A DNA stretch of 64,000 nt from Lysobacterales bacterium (lineage in GTDB: Bacteria; Pseudomonadota; Gammaproteobacteria; Xanthomonadales; SZUA-5): positions 1-64,000 of the forward strand of contig JABAQR010000014.1 in assembly GCA_019187485.1 (NCBI GenBank), written 5' to 3'. Position numbers and translations under genes: made by a program. Under the pieces are notes generated by a model. The model did no database searches and was not told where the DNA came from. It saw only the letters and a list, made by a program, of their open reading frames with translations. Below, piece by piece: positions 1 to 8,843 of this stretch (its first letter is position 1; each line of letters begins with the position of its first letter).

Positions 1-37
1 CGACCTGAACCAGCCACCGAGGAGGCAGACGCCCAAC

Positions 38-397
38 TCAAGCAGCCATCAACAGCCAACACCACCCCGCCTCTGACCGGCCAAGATAATTGTCGCCGGG
101 CGGCCAAGATAGTTGACGCCGGACACCCAATGGCGTGCCGGCAGCGGCCAGCAGGGGCTCGCCGCTGTCGCGCACGGCCGCGAGGATGGACAGCGAGGCG
201 AGCGTGCGAATCTCCTGCTCGTCGATCCAGGTGCCGGCGGCGGTCACCGCCTCCCAGCGCACGGCGCTCCGCAGCGCGAGCAACACGCGTCCCGGCGCGA
301 AGGCCTGGCACACCTGCGATGCGAGCTGCGCGAGTGCGCCGCGCCAGCCGAGCGCCTGCAAATCCAGGTGCAACAGGCGCCGCAGGTGATCGCTCAT
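38..397 (-). pseudogene. Regulator-like gene fragment cut by an insertion-sequence end
   Basis: The reading frame starts at an ATG (complement of 395-397) and encodes 119 residues. The first 90 or so look like native coding sequence: a helical, Ala/Leu-rich segment (MSDHLRRLLHLDLQALGW) followed by a stretch resembling the start of a GAF-type sensor domain of a response regulator or sigma-54 activator. From about position 125 downward the frame runs into the repeated terminal motif of an insertion sequence, so the last 28 residues (from VRRQLSWPPG) are encoded by foreign DNA and end at a chance stop. The protein is therefore truncated and probably non-functional. It is divergent from the large secreted protein at 635, with 237 bp between the two starts. 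The GAF assignment is weak; the truncation is well supported. Confidence 0.5.
71..126. mobile_element. Terminal region of an insertion sequence extending off the left edge
   Basis: Two 19-bp direct copies of GGCCAAGATARTTGWCGCC lie at 79-97 and 102-120, with two mismatches. Read on the minus strand the segment begins with TG at about 125 (TGTCCGGCGTCAAC...). Short, repeated, transposase-binding-type motifs inside a TG-initiated end are typical of IS21-family elements. The family is an inference from this architecture, because the transposase genes would lie outside the window. Confidence 0.5.
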
Positions 398-634
398 GCA
401 GCAGGCTCGGAACGAGACGGGCGAATGTATGCCCACGCGCCAAGTGCCGCAAGTCGCTGCGCAAGCAATCGGTGTCATTCGCACACGGGGGTGTGCATGG
501 CACATCGGGAGTGTATTCGAGCGCGATGGACGTTCAAGCAGGACAAGGGCTTGCTCGTGCATCGGGCGCGGCACGAAGTTTGCCGTGCCGCCCCCGCCGC
601 GCTCCTGCGGCGGCTCATCATCGGGGAGGGGTCC

Positions 635-3600
635 GTGGTCCTTCGTCGCTTTCGTCCCGCAGCCTGGCTCGCCTGTGCCAGTGCCGTGTTCGCCGGTGCG
701 CTGCATGCGCAGGCACCCTTCATCGCCGCTCATCCTTCGGCGCGCGCGGGCGGCGACGCGCTGTGGGCGCACGCCCTCGACGCGCAGTCGAATCTCTACG
801 CCGCCGGCTACGGCAACCAGGCCTATCTGTCCAAAAGTGATGCCAGCGGTGTGTTGCAATGGGAAGTGGCCTTCGGCGACGGCGCCACCGTGCCTTACGG
901 GATGGCGCTCGACGGCCTCGGTGGCATCGCGCTGGTTGGCGGCTTCTCCGGCAGCGTCGACTTCGATCCGGGCCCGGGCGTGGTCAGCCTCAACGCCAGC
1001 CAGGGCCAGGTGTTCGTCGCACGCTACCTCGAAGGCGGCGCGCTCGACTGGGTGCACCAGTTCCGCGGCAGCAACAACCACGCCCAAGCGGTCGCAGTCG
1101 ATGCCAGTGGTGCCGTGTTCGCGACCTCCGGCGGCGGCATCCAGGATTTCGACCCCGGCCCGGGCGTGGCCGAACTCGAGGTCCAGGGCGCCTGGCTGGT
1201 CAAGCTCGACATCGACGGCGGCTACCTGTGGGCGCGTACCCTGGCGACCTTCCCCTATGCGCTCGAAGTCCATCGGGCAAGCGGGGCGATCCATTGGGTG
1301 GGCGATCTGACCGGCACCACGGACCTCGATCCCGGCCCCGCCGTCAGCCTGGTGAGTGTTAATGGCGGCTGGGATGCCTTCGTGGTCAAGCTCGACGGTG
1401 CTGGCAACTTCCTGTGGGGGCGCACAGTCGGTTCGCCAGGTCTCGATGAAGGCGTTGGTCTGGCCGTGTCCGCCGACGGTCGTGTGGCCTTGAGTGGCTA
1501 CGGTGGCCAGCCGATGGATCTGGACCCTGGCCCCGGCGTCGACCAGCATGATGGGCGCGGGTTTCTGAGCGTACTGGACGCCTCGGGCGATTACTTGTTC
1601 GGGCTGCGCGTCCAGCCGAGCCGCCACGGCTGGTGGTTCGATACCGCTTTTGATGATGCCGGGAACGTGTACGTTGGAGGTTTTCTGAATGGCAGTGCCG
1701 ACGTCGACCCAGGTCCCGGCACGGCGACATTCAGCAGCGGTTCCTACAACGATACCTTCGTGGCCAGCTACGCACCCGACGGCAGCTACCGCTGGGCGGC
1801 CTTGCTCGGGCCGACGTCCGACGACGAGTGGGTGACCAACCTTGCCGTCAACGCCAACCGCGTGGTGGCCAGCACCCGGTTGATCGGCAGTCTCGACGTC
1901 GATCCCGGCGCGGGCATCCAGATGCTCAGCGCCGTCGATGGGCTCGACGGGCTGGCGTGGATATTCGAGGCCGGCGCGCCGGCGCAGGGCGGCGTCTACG
2001 TCGCCGACTTCGGCGCCGGGGAACTCGTTCGGCTGTCCGAGGATGGCGCTACGCGTGCTGTGCTGTTGAGCGGGTTGAGCAACCCGACTGGTCTGACCTA
2101 CGACGGCAGCAACGGCCAACTGTACTTCACCGAGTCGACCGGCAACCAGATCCGGCGGGTGAATCGCGACGGCAGCGGCCTGGTCACCTTGCTCGCCACC
2201 AACAGCCGTCCGTACGGAATCGCCGTGGACGCGGCGGCCGGGAAACTGTACTGGTCCGAAGACACGGCCGGCCAGATCTGGCGCGCCAATCTCGATGGCA
2301 GTTCGCCGCAACTGATTCTCGCCCAGCCGCAGGTCACCGGTCCCACCGGGCTGGCGCTGGATAGCGTCGGAGGTTTTCTCTACTGGGCCGATTTCCACGG
2401 TGGATTCATCGGCCGCTCCAGCCTCGACGGCAGCTCTGCGCAGGTGCTGGTTTCGGGACGTCCGGTGGTCAACCACGTCGCGTTGGATCGGGCCGATGGG
2501 CGCATCTACTGGAGCGAGGGCGTTGGCGGCGGGCGGTTGATGTCGGCCCACCCGGACGGCAGCGACATCACCGTCGTGGCCGCCGGGCTGGCAGCGCCGA
2601 CCGGCATCGGCATCGATACCGTGGACGACGAGTTATATGTCGGTCACGAACTCGGCGCTCGCGTCAGCAAGGTCCGCGCGGACGGGAGCGGCTTGCAGGA
2701 CGCCTGGGCCAGCTTCGTGCGGCCGATTGGCGTGGCGTGGGTTGCGGACGGCGACGATCTGCCCCCGGTCTCTCCCAGCGTGCGTCTGACCGATTCCTCC
2801 GGCCAGGGCATCGCCGGCGCCACGGTCAGCTACTACCAGGGTGGCTGGCTGCCCTTCGGCACCACCGCTGCGGATGGGCGCGTGGCAAGCGCGCTGCCGC
2901 CAGCCAGCTACACCTTCCGCATCGAATACGCCGGGGCGAGTGTGCAGAAGGTGCAGAACACCGCGAGCAACCCGCAGGTCGAGTTCCAGACCCGCGACGT
3001 CGTCGTGCAGTTGCGCGACAGCGCCGGCCAGCCGCTCGACACCGGCATCGCCCACTACTACGCGGGCGGCTGGCGCGCCTTCGGCACGACCAGCGGCGGT
3101 GAGGTGCGCAAGGAGCTGCTGCCGACCAGTTACACCTTCCGCATCGAGTACGCCGGTACCAGCGTGCAGAAGATCCAGAACGTCGCCAGTCAGGCGCAGG
3201 TCCTGTTCCAGACCGTGGCCGCGAGCGTGCGCTTCAGCGACAGCCAGGGGCAGCCGCTGGATGGCGGTATCGCCCGCTACTACGCTGGGGGCTGGCGCAG
3301 TTTCGGCACCACGGTGGCCGGCGTCGCGACGCGCGAACTGCTGCCGGTGAGCTACACCTTCGACATCGCCTGGGGCGGCGCCAGCGTGCAGAAGGCGCAG
3401 AACGTCGGCAGCCAGCCGGAGGTGCAGTTCCAGACGCGGCGCGTGGTGGCGCGACTGACCGATCACCTCGGACAGCCGCTCGACATCGGCGGCGTGCACT
3501 ACTACGCCGGCGGTTGGCGTGTGTTCGGCGACACCAGTGCCGGTGAAGTCGCGCGCGAGTTACTACCGGCGATTTACACCTTCCGCATGAGCTACGCGGG

Positions 3601-3832
3601 CGCCAGCGTGCAGAAGGCGCAGAACGTCGCCAGCCAGGCGGAGGTCGGATTTCAGACCGGCGCCGTGGTGTCGGCTTCCGGCAGTTGTGATGGCTATTAC
3701 GCTGGAGGCTGGCGCACTTTCAGTCAGGGCATGCAGTTGCTGCCGGGCAGTTACACCTTCCGTTTCAGCAGCGGCAGTCCGACGCAGGAGAGTCTGGCGG
3801 TCAGCGCCGGGATCGAGAACGCGATCCGCTGA
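635..3832 (+). CDS. Secreted multi-repeat protein: DPGPG repeats, YWTD-like propeller, five novel C-terminal repeats
   Basis: The chosen start is a GTG with a GGGGAGGGG ribosome-binding site 4-5 bases upstream. It gives 1065 residues and a clean signal peptide (VVLRRFRPAAWLACASAV, then AGALHAQ). Residues about 105-430 hold six repeats ending in D-x-DPGPG (DFDPGPG, DLDPGPG, DVDPGPG), a pattern common in secreted beta-propeller-like repeat proteins. Residues about 450-700 hold YWTD/LDLR-B-like blades (GKLYWSEDTAG, GFLYWADFHGG, GRIYWSEGVGG). Residues about 715-1065 hold five units of about 75 residues, each with a YYxGGWxxFG motif, then SYTFRIEYAGASVQK, resembling carboxypeptidase-regulatory or Ig-like folds. 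The last unit is shorter. No sortase, autotransporter or type IX anchor is seen, so the protein is probably exported by Sec and released or surface-associated. A role in adhesion or matrix binding is a guess. Confidence 0.8.
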   Translation: MVLRRFRPAAWLACASAVFAGALHAQAPFIAAHPSARAGGDALWAHALDAQSNLYAAGYGNQAYLSKSDASGVLQWEVAFGDGATVPYGMALDGLGGIALVGGFSGSVDFDPGPGVVSLNASQGQVFVARYLEGGALDWVHQFRGSNNHAQAVAVDASGAVFATSGGGIQDFDPGPGVAELEVQGAWLVKLDIDGGYLWARTLATFPYALEVHRASGAIHWVGDLTGTTDLDPGPAVSLVSVNGGWDAFVVKLDGAGNFLWGRTVGSPGLDEGVGLAVSADGRVALSGYGGQPMDLDPGPGVDQHDGRGFLSVLDASGDYLFGLRVQPSRHGWWFDTAFDDAGNVYVGGFLNGSADVDPGPGTATFSSGSYNDTFVASYAPDGSYRWAALLGPTSDDEWVTNLAVNANRVVASTRLIGSLDVDPGAGIQMLSAVDGLDGLAWIFEAGAPAQGGVYVADFGAGELVRLSEDGATRAVLLSGLSNPTGLTYDGSNGQLYFTESTGNQIRRVNRDGSGLVTLLATNSRPYGIAVDAAAGKLYWSEDTAGQIWRANLDGSSPQLILAQPQVTGPTGLALDSVGGFLYWADFHGGFIGRSSLDGSSAQVLVSGRPVVNHVALDRADGRIYWSEGVGGGRLMSAHPDGSDITVVAAGLAAPTGIGIDTVDDELYVGHELGARVSKVRADGSGLQDAWASFVRPIGVAWVADGDDLPPVSPSVRLTDSSGQGIAGATVSYYQGGWLPFGTTAADGRVASALPPASYTFRIEYAGASVQKVQNTASNPQVEFQTRDVVVQLRDSAGQPLDTGIAHYYAGGWRAFGTTSGGEVRKELLPTSYTFRIEYAGTSVQKIQNVASQAQVLFQTVAASVRFSDSQGQPLDGGIARYYAGGWRSFGTTVAGVATRELLPVSYTFDIAWGGASVQKAQNVGSQPEVQFQTRRVVARLTDHLGQPLDIGGVHYYAGGWRVFGDTSAGEVARELLPAIYTFRMSYAGASVQKAQNVASQAEVGFQTGAVVSASGSCDGYYAGGWRTFSQGMQLLPGSYTFRFSSGSPTQESLAVSAGIENAIR

Positions 3833-3838
3833 ACGTGG

Positions 3839-3869
3839 CCTCCCCGGGGCGGGGCGCGCCCCGGGGAGG
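3839..3869 (+). terminator. GC-rich hairpin after the secreted repeat protein
   Basis: A perfect 13-bp stem (CCTCCCCGGGGCG at 3839-3851 with its complement at 3857-3869) closes a 5-nt loop, starting 7 bp after the stop codon. There is no T tract, so it may act as a 3' stability hairpin or a weak terminator. Confidence 0.6.
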
Positions 3870-4056
3870 CTGCTCCAGACTCATGTCCAGGTTTCGCCAA
3901 ATCAATCGATTACGTGTTTTGATGTGCGGGCCGGCCATCCACAGCCAGCGATGCATCTCTCACGGTTCGGGTGTCCCGGTAGGAAACTGATTCGAAGAGG
4001 CGGTCGATTGCGTGCCCCATGGCATTGATCTATGGTTTGCCCCGGAACCTTGACGT

Positions 4057-4205
4057 GGTGGGACCGGAGTCGTGGTCCGGGTTGCGCCCACCAAGAGCGA
4101 CGGAAACGGGGTGAGGTGGCACATGCGTACTAGCACGGTGGTCCAGTACTGACGGTCCGGGCGTCCCCGCAAGTGGCACAAGAAAGGCGCTCGGCGCCTT
4201 TTTTT
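4057..4205 (+). promoter_or_regulatory. Candidate thrS leader: hairpin, 9-codon leader ORF and intrinsic terminator
   Basis: The gap 3833-4238 has no ordinary gene. It holds three ordered elements. (1) A two-part hairpin: GGTGGG at 4057-4062 pairs with CCCACC at 4087-4092, enclosing CCGGA (4064-4068) paired with TCCGG (4076-4080). (2) A short ORF at 4123-4152 encoding MRTSTVVQY, preceded by GAGGTGG as a ribosome-binding site. (3) An intrinsic terminator at 4183-4205. Only 33 bp separate the terminator from the thrS ATG, too little for a separate promoter plus 5' UTR, so thrS transcription most likely passes through the terminator. The leader peptide has two Thr codons in nine. Control of thrS by attenuation is inferred from this arrangement. 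A free-standing small RNA ending at the terminator is the alternative. Confidence 0.45.
4183..4205 (+). terminator. Intrinsic terminator (possible attenuator) before thrS
   Basis: AAAGGCGC at 4183-4190 pairs with GCGCCTTT at 4194-4201 around a 3-nt loop, and a run of seven T residues (4199-4205) follows. This is a canonical Rho-independent terminator. Confidence 0.85.
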
Positions 4206-4238
4206 GTGTCCCGAATCCGCCCCACCAGGAATACCGCC

Positions 4239-6161
4239 ATGGTCAACGTGCAACTTCCCGACGGCTCAGTGCGCTCCTTCGAGCAGTCGCCCTCGGTCCT
4301 CGACGTCGCCGCCAGCATCGGTCCCGGTCTTGCCAAGGCTGCGCTGGCCGGCAAGGTCGATGGTCGTCTGGTCGACGCCGGCCACCTGATCGAACGCGAC
4401 AGCCGGCTCGAGATCGTCACCGACAAGCACGCCGACGCGCTCGACATCGTGCGCCACTCGACCGCCCACCTGCTGGCGCAGGCCACCCAGCGACTGTTTC
4501 CACGGGCGCAGGTGACCATCGGTCCGGTGGTCGACAACGGCTTCTACTACGACTTCGCCTTCGAACGCGCGTTCACGCCGGAAGACCTGGCGGCGATCGA
4601 GGCCGAGATGGGCAAGATCGTTGCCGAATCGCTGCCGATCCGGCGAAGCGTGCTGCCGAAGGACGAGGCGATCGCACTGTTCAAGGCCAAGGGCGAGCAC
4701 TTCAAGGCCGAGATCATCGACGACATCATTCCGCCGGGCGAGGCGATTTCCCTGTACGCACAGGGCGAGTGGCTGGACCTCTGCCGCGGCCCGCATGTGC
4801 CGAACACCAATCGCCTCGGAGCCTTCAAGCTGATGAAGGTGGCCGGCGCCTACTGGCGCGGCGATTCCAACAACCAGCAGTTGCAACGCATCTACGGGAC
4901 GGCCTGGCTGAACAAGAAGGACCTTGGCGCCTACCTGACGCAACTGGAAGAGGCCGAGAAGCGCGACCACCGCCGCATCGGCAAGCAACTGGACCTGTTC
5001 CACATGCAGGAAGAGGCGCCGGGTCTGGTGTTCTGGCACCCGAAGGGCTGGGCGGTCTGGCAGGCGGTCGAGCAGTACATGCGGCGCGTCTACAAGGCGG
5101 CCGGCTACCAGGAGGTGCGCGGCCCGCAGATCCTCGACGTCGGCTTGTGGAAGCGCTCCGGCCACTGGGACAACTACCAGGACAACATGTTCTTCACCGA
5201 GTCCGAGAAGCGGACCTACGCGGTGAAGCCGATGAACTGCCCCGGCCACATCCAGATCTACAACCACGGCCTGCACAGCTACCGCGACCTGCCGATCCGC
5301 TACGGCGAGTTTGGTTCCTGCCACCGCAACGAGCCCTCGGGCGCCCTGCACGGCATCCTGCGCGTACGCGGCTTCACCCAGGACGACGGCCACATCTTCT
5401 GCACCGAGGCGCAGATCGAGCCCGAGGTCTCGGCCTTCCACGCGCAGGCGCTGAAGGTCTATGCCGACTTCGGCTTCGGCGAGCCGCAGATCAAGATCGC
5501 CCTGCGCCCGGACAAGCGCCTCGGCGACGACGCCACCTGGGACAAGGCCGAAGAAGCGTTGCGTTCGGCGCTGCGCCAGGCCGGCGTGGCCTGGGAAGAA
5601 CTGCCGGGTGAGGGCGCCTTCTACGGACCGAAGATCGAGTACCACCTGAAGGACGCGATCGGGCGCACCTGGCAGCTCGGCACGATGCAGGTCGACTTCA
5701 TGATGCCGGGCAGGCTTGGCGCCGAGTACGTCGACGAGCACAGCCAGCGTCGCCATCCGGTGATGCTGCACCGCGCCATCGTCGGCTCGATGGAACGTTT
5801 CATCGGGATCCTGATCGAGAACCACGCCGGCGCGCTGCCGGCCTGGCTGGCGCCGGTGCAGGCGGTGGTCATGGGCATCACCGACGGCCAGGCCGAGTAC
5901 GTTGCGCAACTGGCCAAGACCTTGTCGGAACAGGATTTCCGTGTCGCTGCGGACTTGAGGAACGAAAAGGTCGGTTATAAAATCCGCGAGCACACCCTGC
6001 AGAAGATCCCCTACCTGCTGGTCGCGGGCGACCGCGAACGCGAGTCGGGCAGCGTCTCCGTCCGTCGACGATCGGGCGAGGATCTGGGAGTCATGACCGT
6101 GTCCGAGTTCGCCGCCAGGCTGCGCGCCGAAGTCGCCGGGCATGGGCTCGAAACGGCTTGA
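4239..6161 (+). CDS. thrS: Threonine--tRNA ligase
   Basis: Charges tRNA-Thr with threonine in the cytoplasm. The ATG has AGGA 8 bases upstream and gives 640 residues, the usual bacterial length. The N-terminal TGS domain (about 1-62) is followed by the editing domain with its HSTAH motif and the LCRGPH Cys/His pair. The class II catalytic core carries the zinc ligand Cys334 in MNCPGH, a His in DDGHIF and a His in [13 protein letters not shown] (motif 3). An anticodon-binding domain closes the protein. It heads the conserved thrS-infC-rpmI-rplT-pheS-pheT-ihfA run. A terminator lies 33 bp before the start, which suggests attenuation control. Identification is secure. Confidence 0.98.
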   Translation: MVNVQLPDGSVRSFEQSPSVLDVAASIGPGLAKAALAGKVDGRLVDAGHLIERDSRLEIVTDKHADALDIVRHSTAHLLAQATQRLFPRAQVTIGPVVDNGFYYDFAFERAFTPEDLAAIEAEMGKIVAESLPIRRSVLPKDEAIALFKAKGEHFKAEIIDDIIPPGEAISLYAQGEWLDLCRGPHVPNTNRLGAFKLMKVAGAYWRGDSNNQQLQRIYGTAWLNKKDLGAYLTQLEEAEKRDHRRIGKQLDLFHMQEEAPGLVFWHPKGWAVWQAVEQYMRRVYKAAGYQEVRGPQILDVGLWKRSGHWDNYQDNMFFTESEKRTYAVKPMNCPGHIQIYNHGLHSYRDLPIRYGEFGSCHRNEPSGALHGILRVRGFTQDDGHIFCTEAQIEPEVSAFHAQALKVYADFGFGEPQIKIALRPDKRLGDDATWDKAEEALRSALRQAGVAWEELPGEGAFYGPKIEYHLKDAIGRTWQLGTMQVDFMMPGRLGAEYVDEHSQRRHPVMLHRAIVGSMERFIGILIENHAGALPAWLAPVQAVVMGITDGQAEYVAQLAKTLSEQDFRVAADLRNEKVGYKIREHTLQKIPYLLVAGDRERESGSVSVRRRSGEDLGVMTVSEFAARLRAEVAGHGLETA

Positions 6162-6222
6162 GATGCCAGGGGAACATGGTGCCGGTGCCGATTCACCGGT
6201 TTGAAATCAAGGAGTTGCCGTC

Positions 6223-6753
6223 ATAGCTGTCCTAGAACGCCCCACCCGGAAGAACGACGAAATCCGAGTCCCGCAGTTGCGCGTGATTGGCCCCGATGGC
6301 GAACAGGTCGGAATCCTGTCGCGCTTCGAGGCGATGCGCATGGCCCAGGACGCTGGCCTGGACCTGGTCGAGATCGTGCCGAATGCCGATCCGCCGGTCT
6401 GTCGCATCATGGATTTCGGCAAGTACAAGTTCGAACTGCAGAAGAAGGCCAACCTGGCCAAGAAGAAGCAGAAGCAGATCGAAATCAAGGAAATGAAGTT
6501 CCGGCCGGGTACCGACGACGGCGATTTCAACGTCAAGATGCGCGCCATCCGCCGCTTCCTGGAGGAAGGCGACAAGGTGAAGATCAACCTGCGATTCCGC
6601 GGCCGCGAACTCGCGCACATCGACCTTGGCGATGCGATGCTGAACCGCATTGCGGGTGAGCTGGCCGAAGACGCGGTGATCGAGCAGCGCTCGCGCGTCG
6701 AAGGACGCGTGATGAGCATGATGATCTCGCCGAAGAAGAAGTTGCAGGCCTGA
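6223..6753 (+). CDS. infC: Translation initiation factor IF-3, AUA start codon
   Basis: Binds the 30S subunit, blocks premature 50S joining and discriminates against non-canonical start codons. The conserved N-terminus (RKNDEIRVPQLRVIGPDGE) extends upstream of every ATG, GTG or TTG except an internal TTG at 6277, and the nearest in-frame stop upstream is at 6202-6204. The best start is the AUA at 6223, with an AAGGAG ribosome-binding site at 6209-6214 and 8-nt spacing. It gives 176 residues, the usual length, with IF3_N (NADPPVCRIMDFGKYKFE) and IF3_C (KVKINLRFRGREL) domains. Enterobacterial infC uses AUU, which IF-3 itself represses. An AUA start here would serve the same autoregulation. Confidence 0.95.
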   Translation: MAVLERPTRKNDEIRVPQLRVIGPDGEQVGILSRFEAMRMAQDAGLDLVEIVPNADPPVCRIMDFGKYKFELQKKANLAKKKQKQIEIKEMKFRPGTDDGDFNVKMRAIRRFLEEGDKVKINLRFRGRELAHIDLGDAMLNRIAGELAEDAVIEQRSRVEGRVMSMMISPKKKLQA

Positions 6754-6783
6754 TCGCCTGCTCTACGGCGGGGCGCTAGCCTT

Positions 6784-6822
6784 GCCGGCCCTGTCCAGGA
6801 ACGGACAGGGCACTCCTCCGGC
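6784..6822 (+). promoter_or_regulatory. Structured leader between infC and rpmI
   Basis: CCCTGTCC (6789-6796) pairs with GGACAGGG (6803-6810), and an outer GCCGG (6784-6788) can pair with CCGGC (6818-6822). The 191-nt infC-rpmI gap is large for this operon. In other bacteria the mRNA in this region is bound by L20 for autoregulation, so a similar role here is inferred from position and structure only. Confidence 0.45.
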
Positions 6823-6944
6823 CAGCGATGGCCGGGAATCGCCGGGCGACCGGCACATGCAGCCAATCGGGTACGGATCAGGCAAGCATCCGTGGCGACA
6901 CGGATCACCCGCTGGCTCCACCAAGCGAGAGAAAGGAAACCGCA

Positions 6945-7142
6945 ATGCCGAAGATGAAGAGCAACCGGGCGGCAGCCAAGCGCTTCCGCAAGACCGGCGG
7001 TGGCAAGTTCAAGTGCGGTCACGCATTCAAGAGCCACATCCTGACCAAGAAGTCCACCAAGCGTAAGCGCGGACTGCGCGCTCCCAACCTGGTGCGTGCC
7101 GAAGACGCAGGCCGCGTCGCGCGCATGCTGCCCTACGCCTGA
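6945..7142 (+). CDS. rpmI: 50S ribosomal protein bL35
   Basis: A small basic protein of the large ribosomal subunit, 65 residues, the usual length. The sequence [20 protein letters not shown] with a Lys/Arg-rich middle ([13 protein letters not shown]) is diagnostic. The ATG at 6945 has AAAGGA upstream. It is followed 13 bp later by rplT, whose ribosome-binding site GAGGAGG begins within the rpmI stop codon, so the two are likely translationally linked. Confidence 0.97.
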   Translation: MPKMKSNRAAAKRFRKTGGGKFKCGHAFKSHILTKKSTKRKRGLRAPNLVRAEDAGRVARMLPYA

Positions 7143-7155
7143 GGAGGACTGAACG

Positions 7156-7515
7156 ATGGCAAGAGTCAAGCGTGGTGTCACGGCGCGTGCGCGCCACAAG
7201 AAGCTGCTGAAGCGCGCGAAGGGCTACTACAACGCCCGCCGCAAGGTCTATCGCGTCGCCAAGCAGGCGGTCACCAAGGCGCTCCAGTACGCCTACATCG
7301 GCCGCAAGCTGAAGAAGCGCGAGTACCGCTCGCTGTGGATCGTCCGCATCAATGCGGCGGCCCGCCTGTGCGGCCTCTCCTACAGCCGCCTGATCAATGG
7401 CCTGTCGAAGGCCGGCATCAAGATCGACCGCAAGGTGCTGGCCGATCTCGCCGTGCACGACATGCTGGCGTTCAGGGCGGTGGCCGAACAGGCCAAGGCG
7501 AAGCTGGCGGCCTGA
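7156..7515 (+). CDS. rplT: 50S ribosomal protein bL20
   Basis: Binds 23S rRNA and is needed early in large-subunit assembly; in several bacteria it also represses its own operon. It has 119 residues, the standard length. The basic N-terminus ([19 protein letters not shown]) and core motifs ([20 protein letters not shown]) are typical. It sits directly behind rpmI as in most bacteria, with pheS 141 bp downstream. Confidence 0.97.
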   Translation: MARVKRGVTARARHKKLLKRAKGYYNARRKVYRVAKQAVTKALQYAYIGRKLKKREYRSLWIVRINAAARLCGLSYSRLINGLSKAGIKIDRKVLADLAVHDMLAFRAVAEQAKAKLAA

Positions 7516-8649
<1,134 letters not shown>

Positions 8650-8679
8650 GGTCGGCGCGGGTCGGAGTGCCTGCTTCTT

Positions 8680-8787
8680 GAACGCAAAGGACGAAAAGGA
8701 CGCAAAGTAGAGCGAAACCAGGATCGCTTCTTTGGCTTTGCTTTCCTTCGCGTCCTTGCTTTTCACCTTTGCGTCCTTTGCGTCCAA
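8680..8787. repeat. Imperfect palindrome with CAAAGGACG tandem arms (pheS-pheT gap)
   Basis: The left arm (8680-8720) reads ACGCAAAGGACGAAAAGGAC and onward. The right arm (8728-8787) ends TTTGCGTCCTTTGCGTCC. The arms are complementary with interruptions and are built on a 9-bp word, CAAAGGACG. The same word recurs at 11954, 13323 and 56753-56819. The element lies inside the pheS-pheT transcript. Confidence 0.75.
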
Positions 8788-8843
8788 CGCTCTTCCGGCC
8801 TGTCCAGTGCGGCGACGCCGGATCACGAAGAGACTGAACAAAC

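Noticed and set aside
38-2551. An 837-residue open frame on the minus strand opposite the secreted repeat protein
   Set aside because: It mirrors the repeat protein in a GC-rich genome and has no signal peptide or recognisable domain. Only its first 119 codons from 397 belong to a likely gene fragment.
2778-3832. Tandem DNA repeats as a CRISPR array
   Set aside because: The repeats are in frame, about 225 bp long and encode protein domains; no short-repeat/spacer structure or cas gene is present anywhere in the window.
4100-4140. GGTGGCAC motif resembling the conserved T-box sequence
   Set aside because: The match is partial and no specifier stem or matching antiterminator pairing was found. 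T-boxes are not expected in gammaproteobacteria, and the same bases serve as a ribosome-binding site for the short leader ORF.
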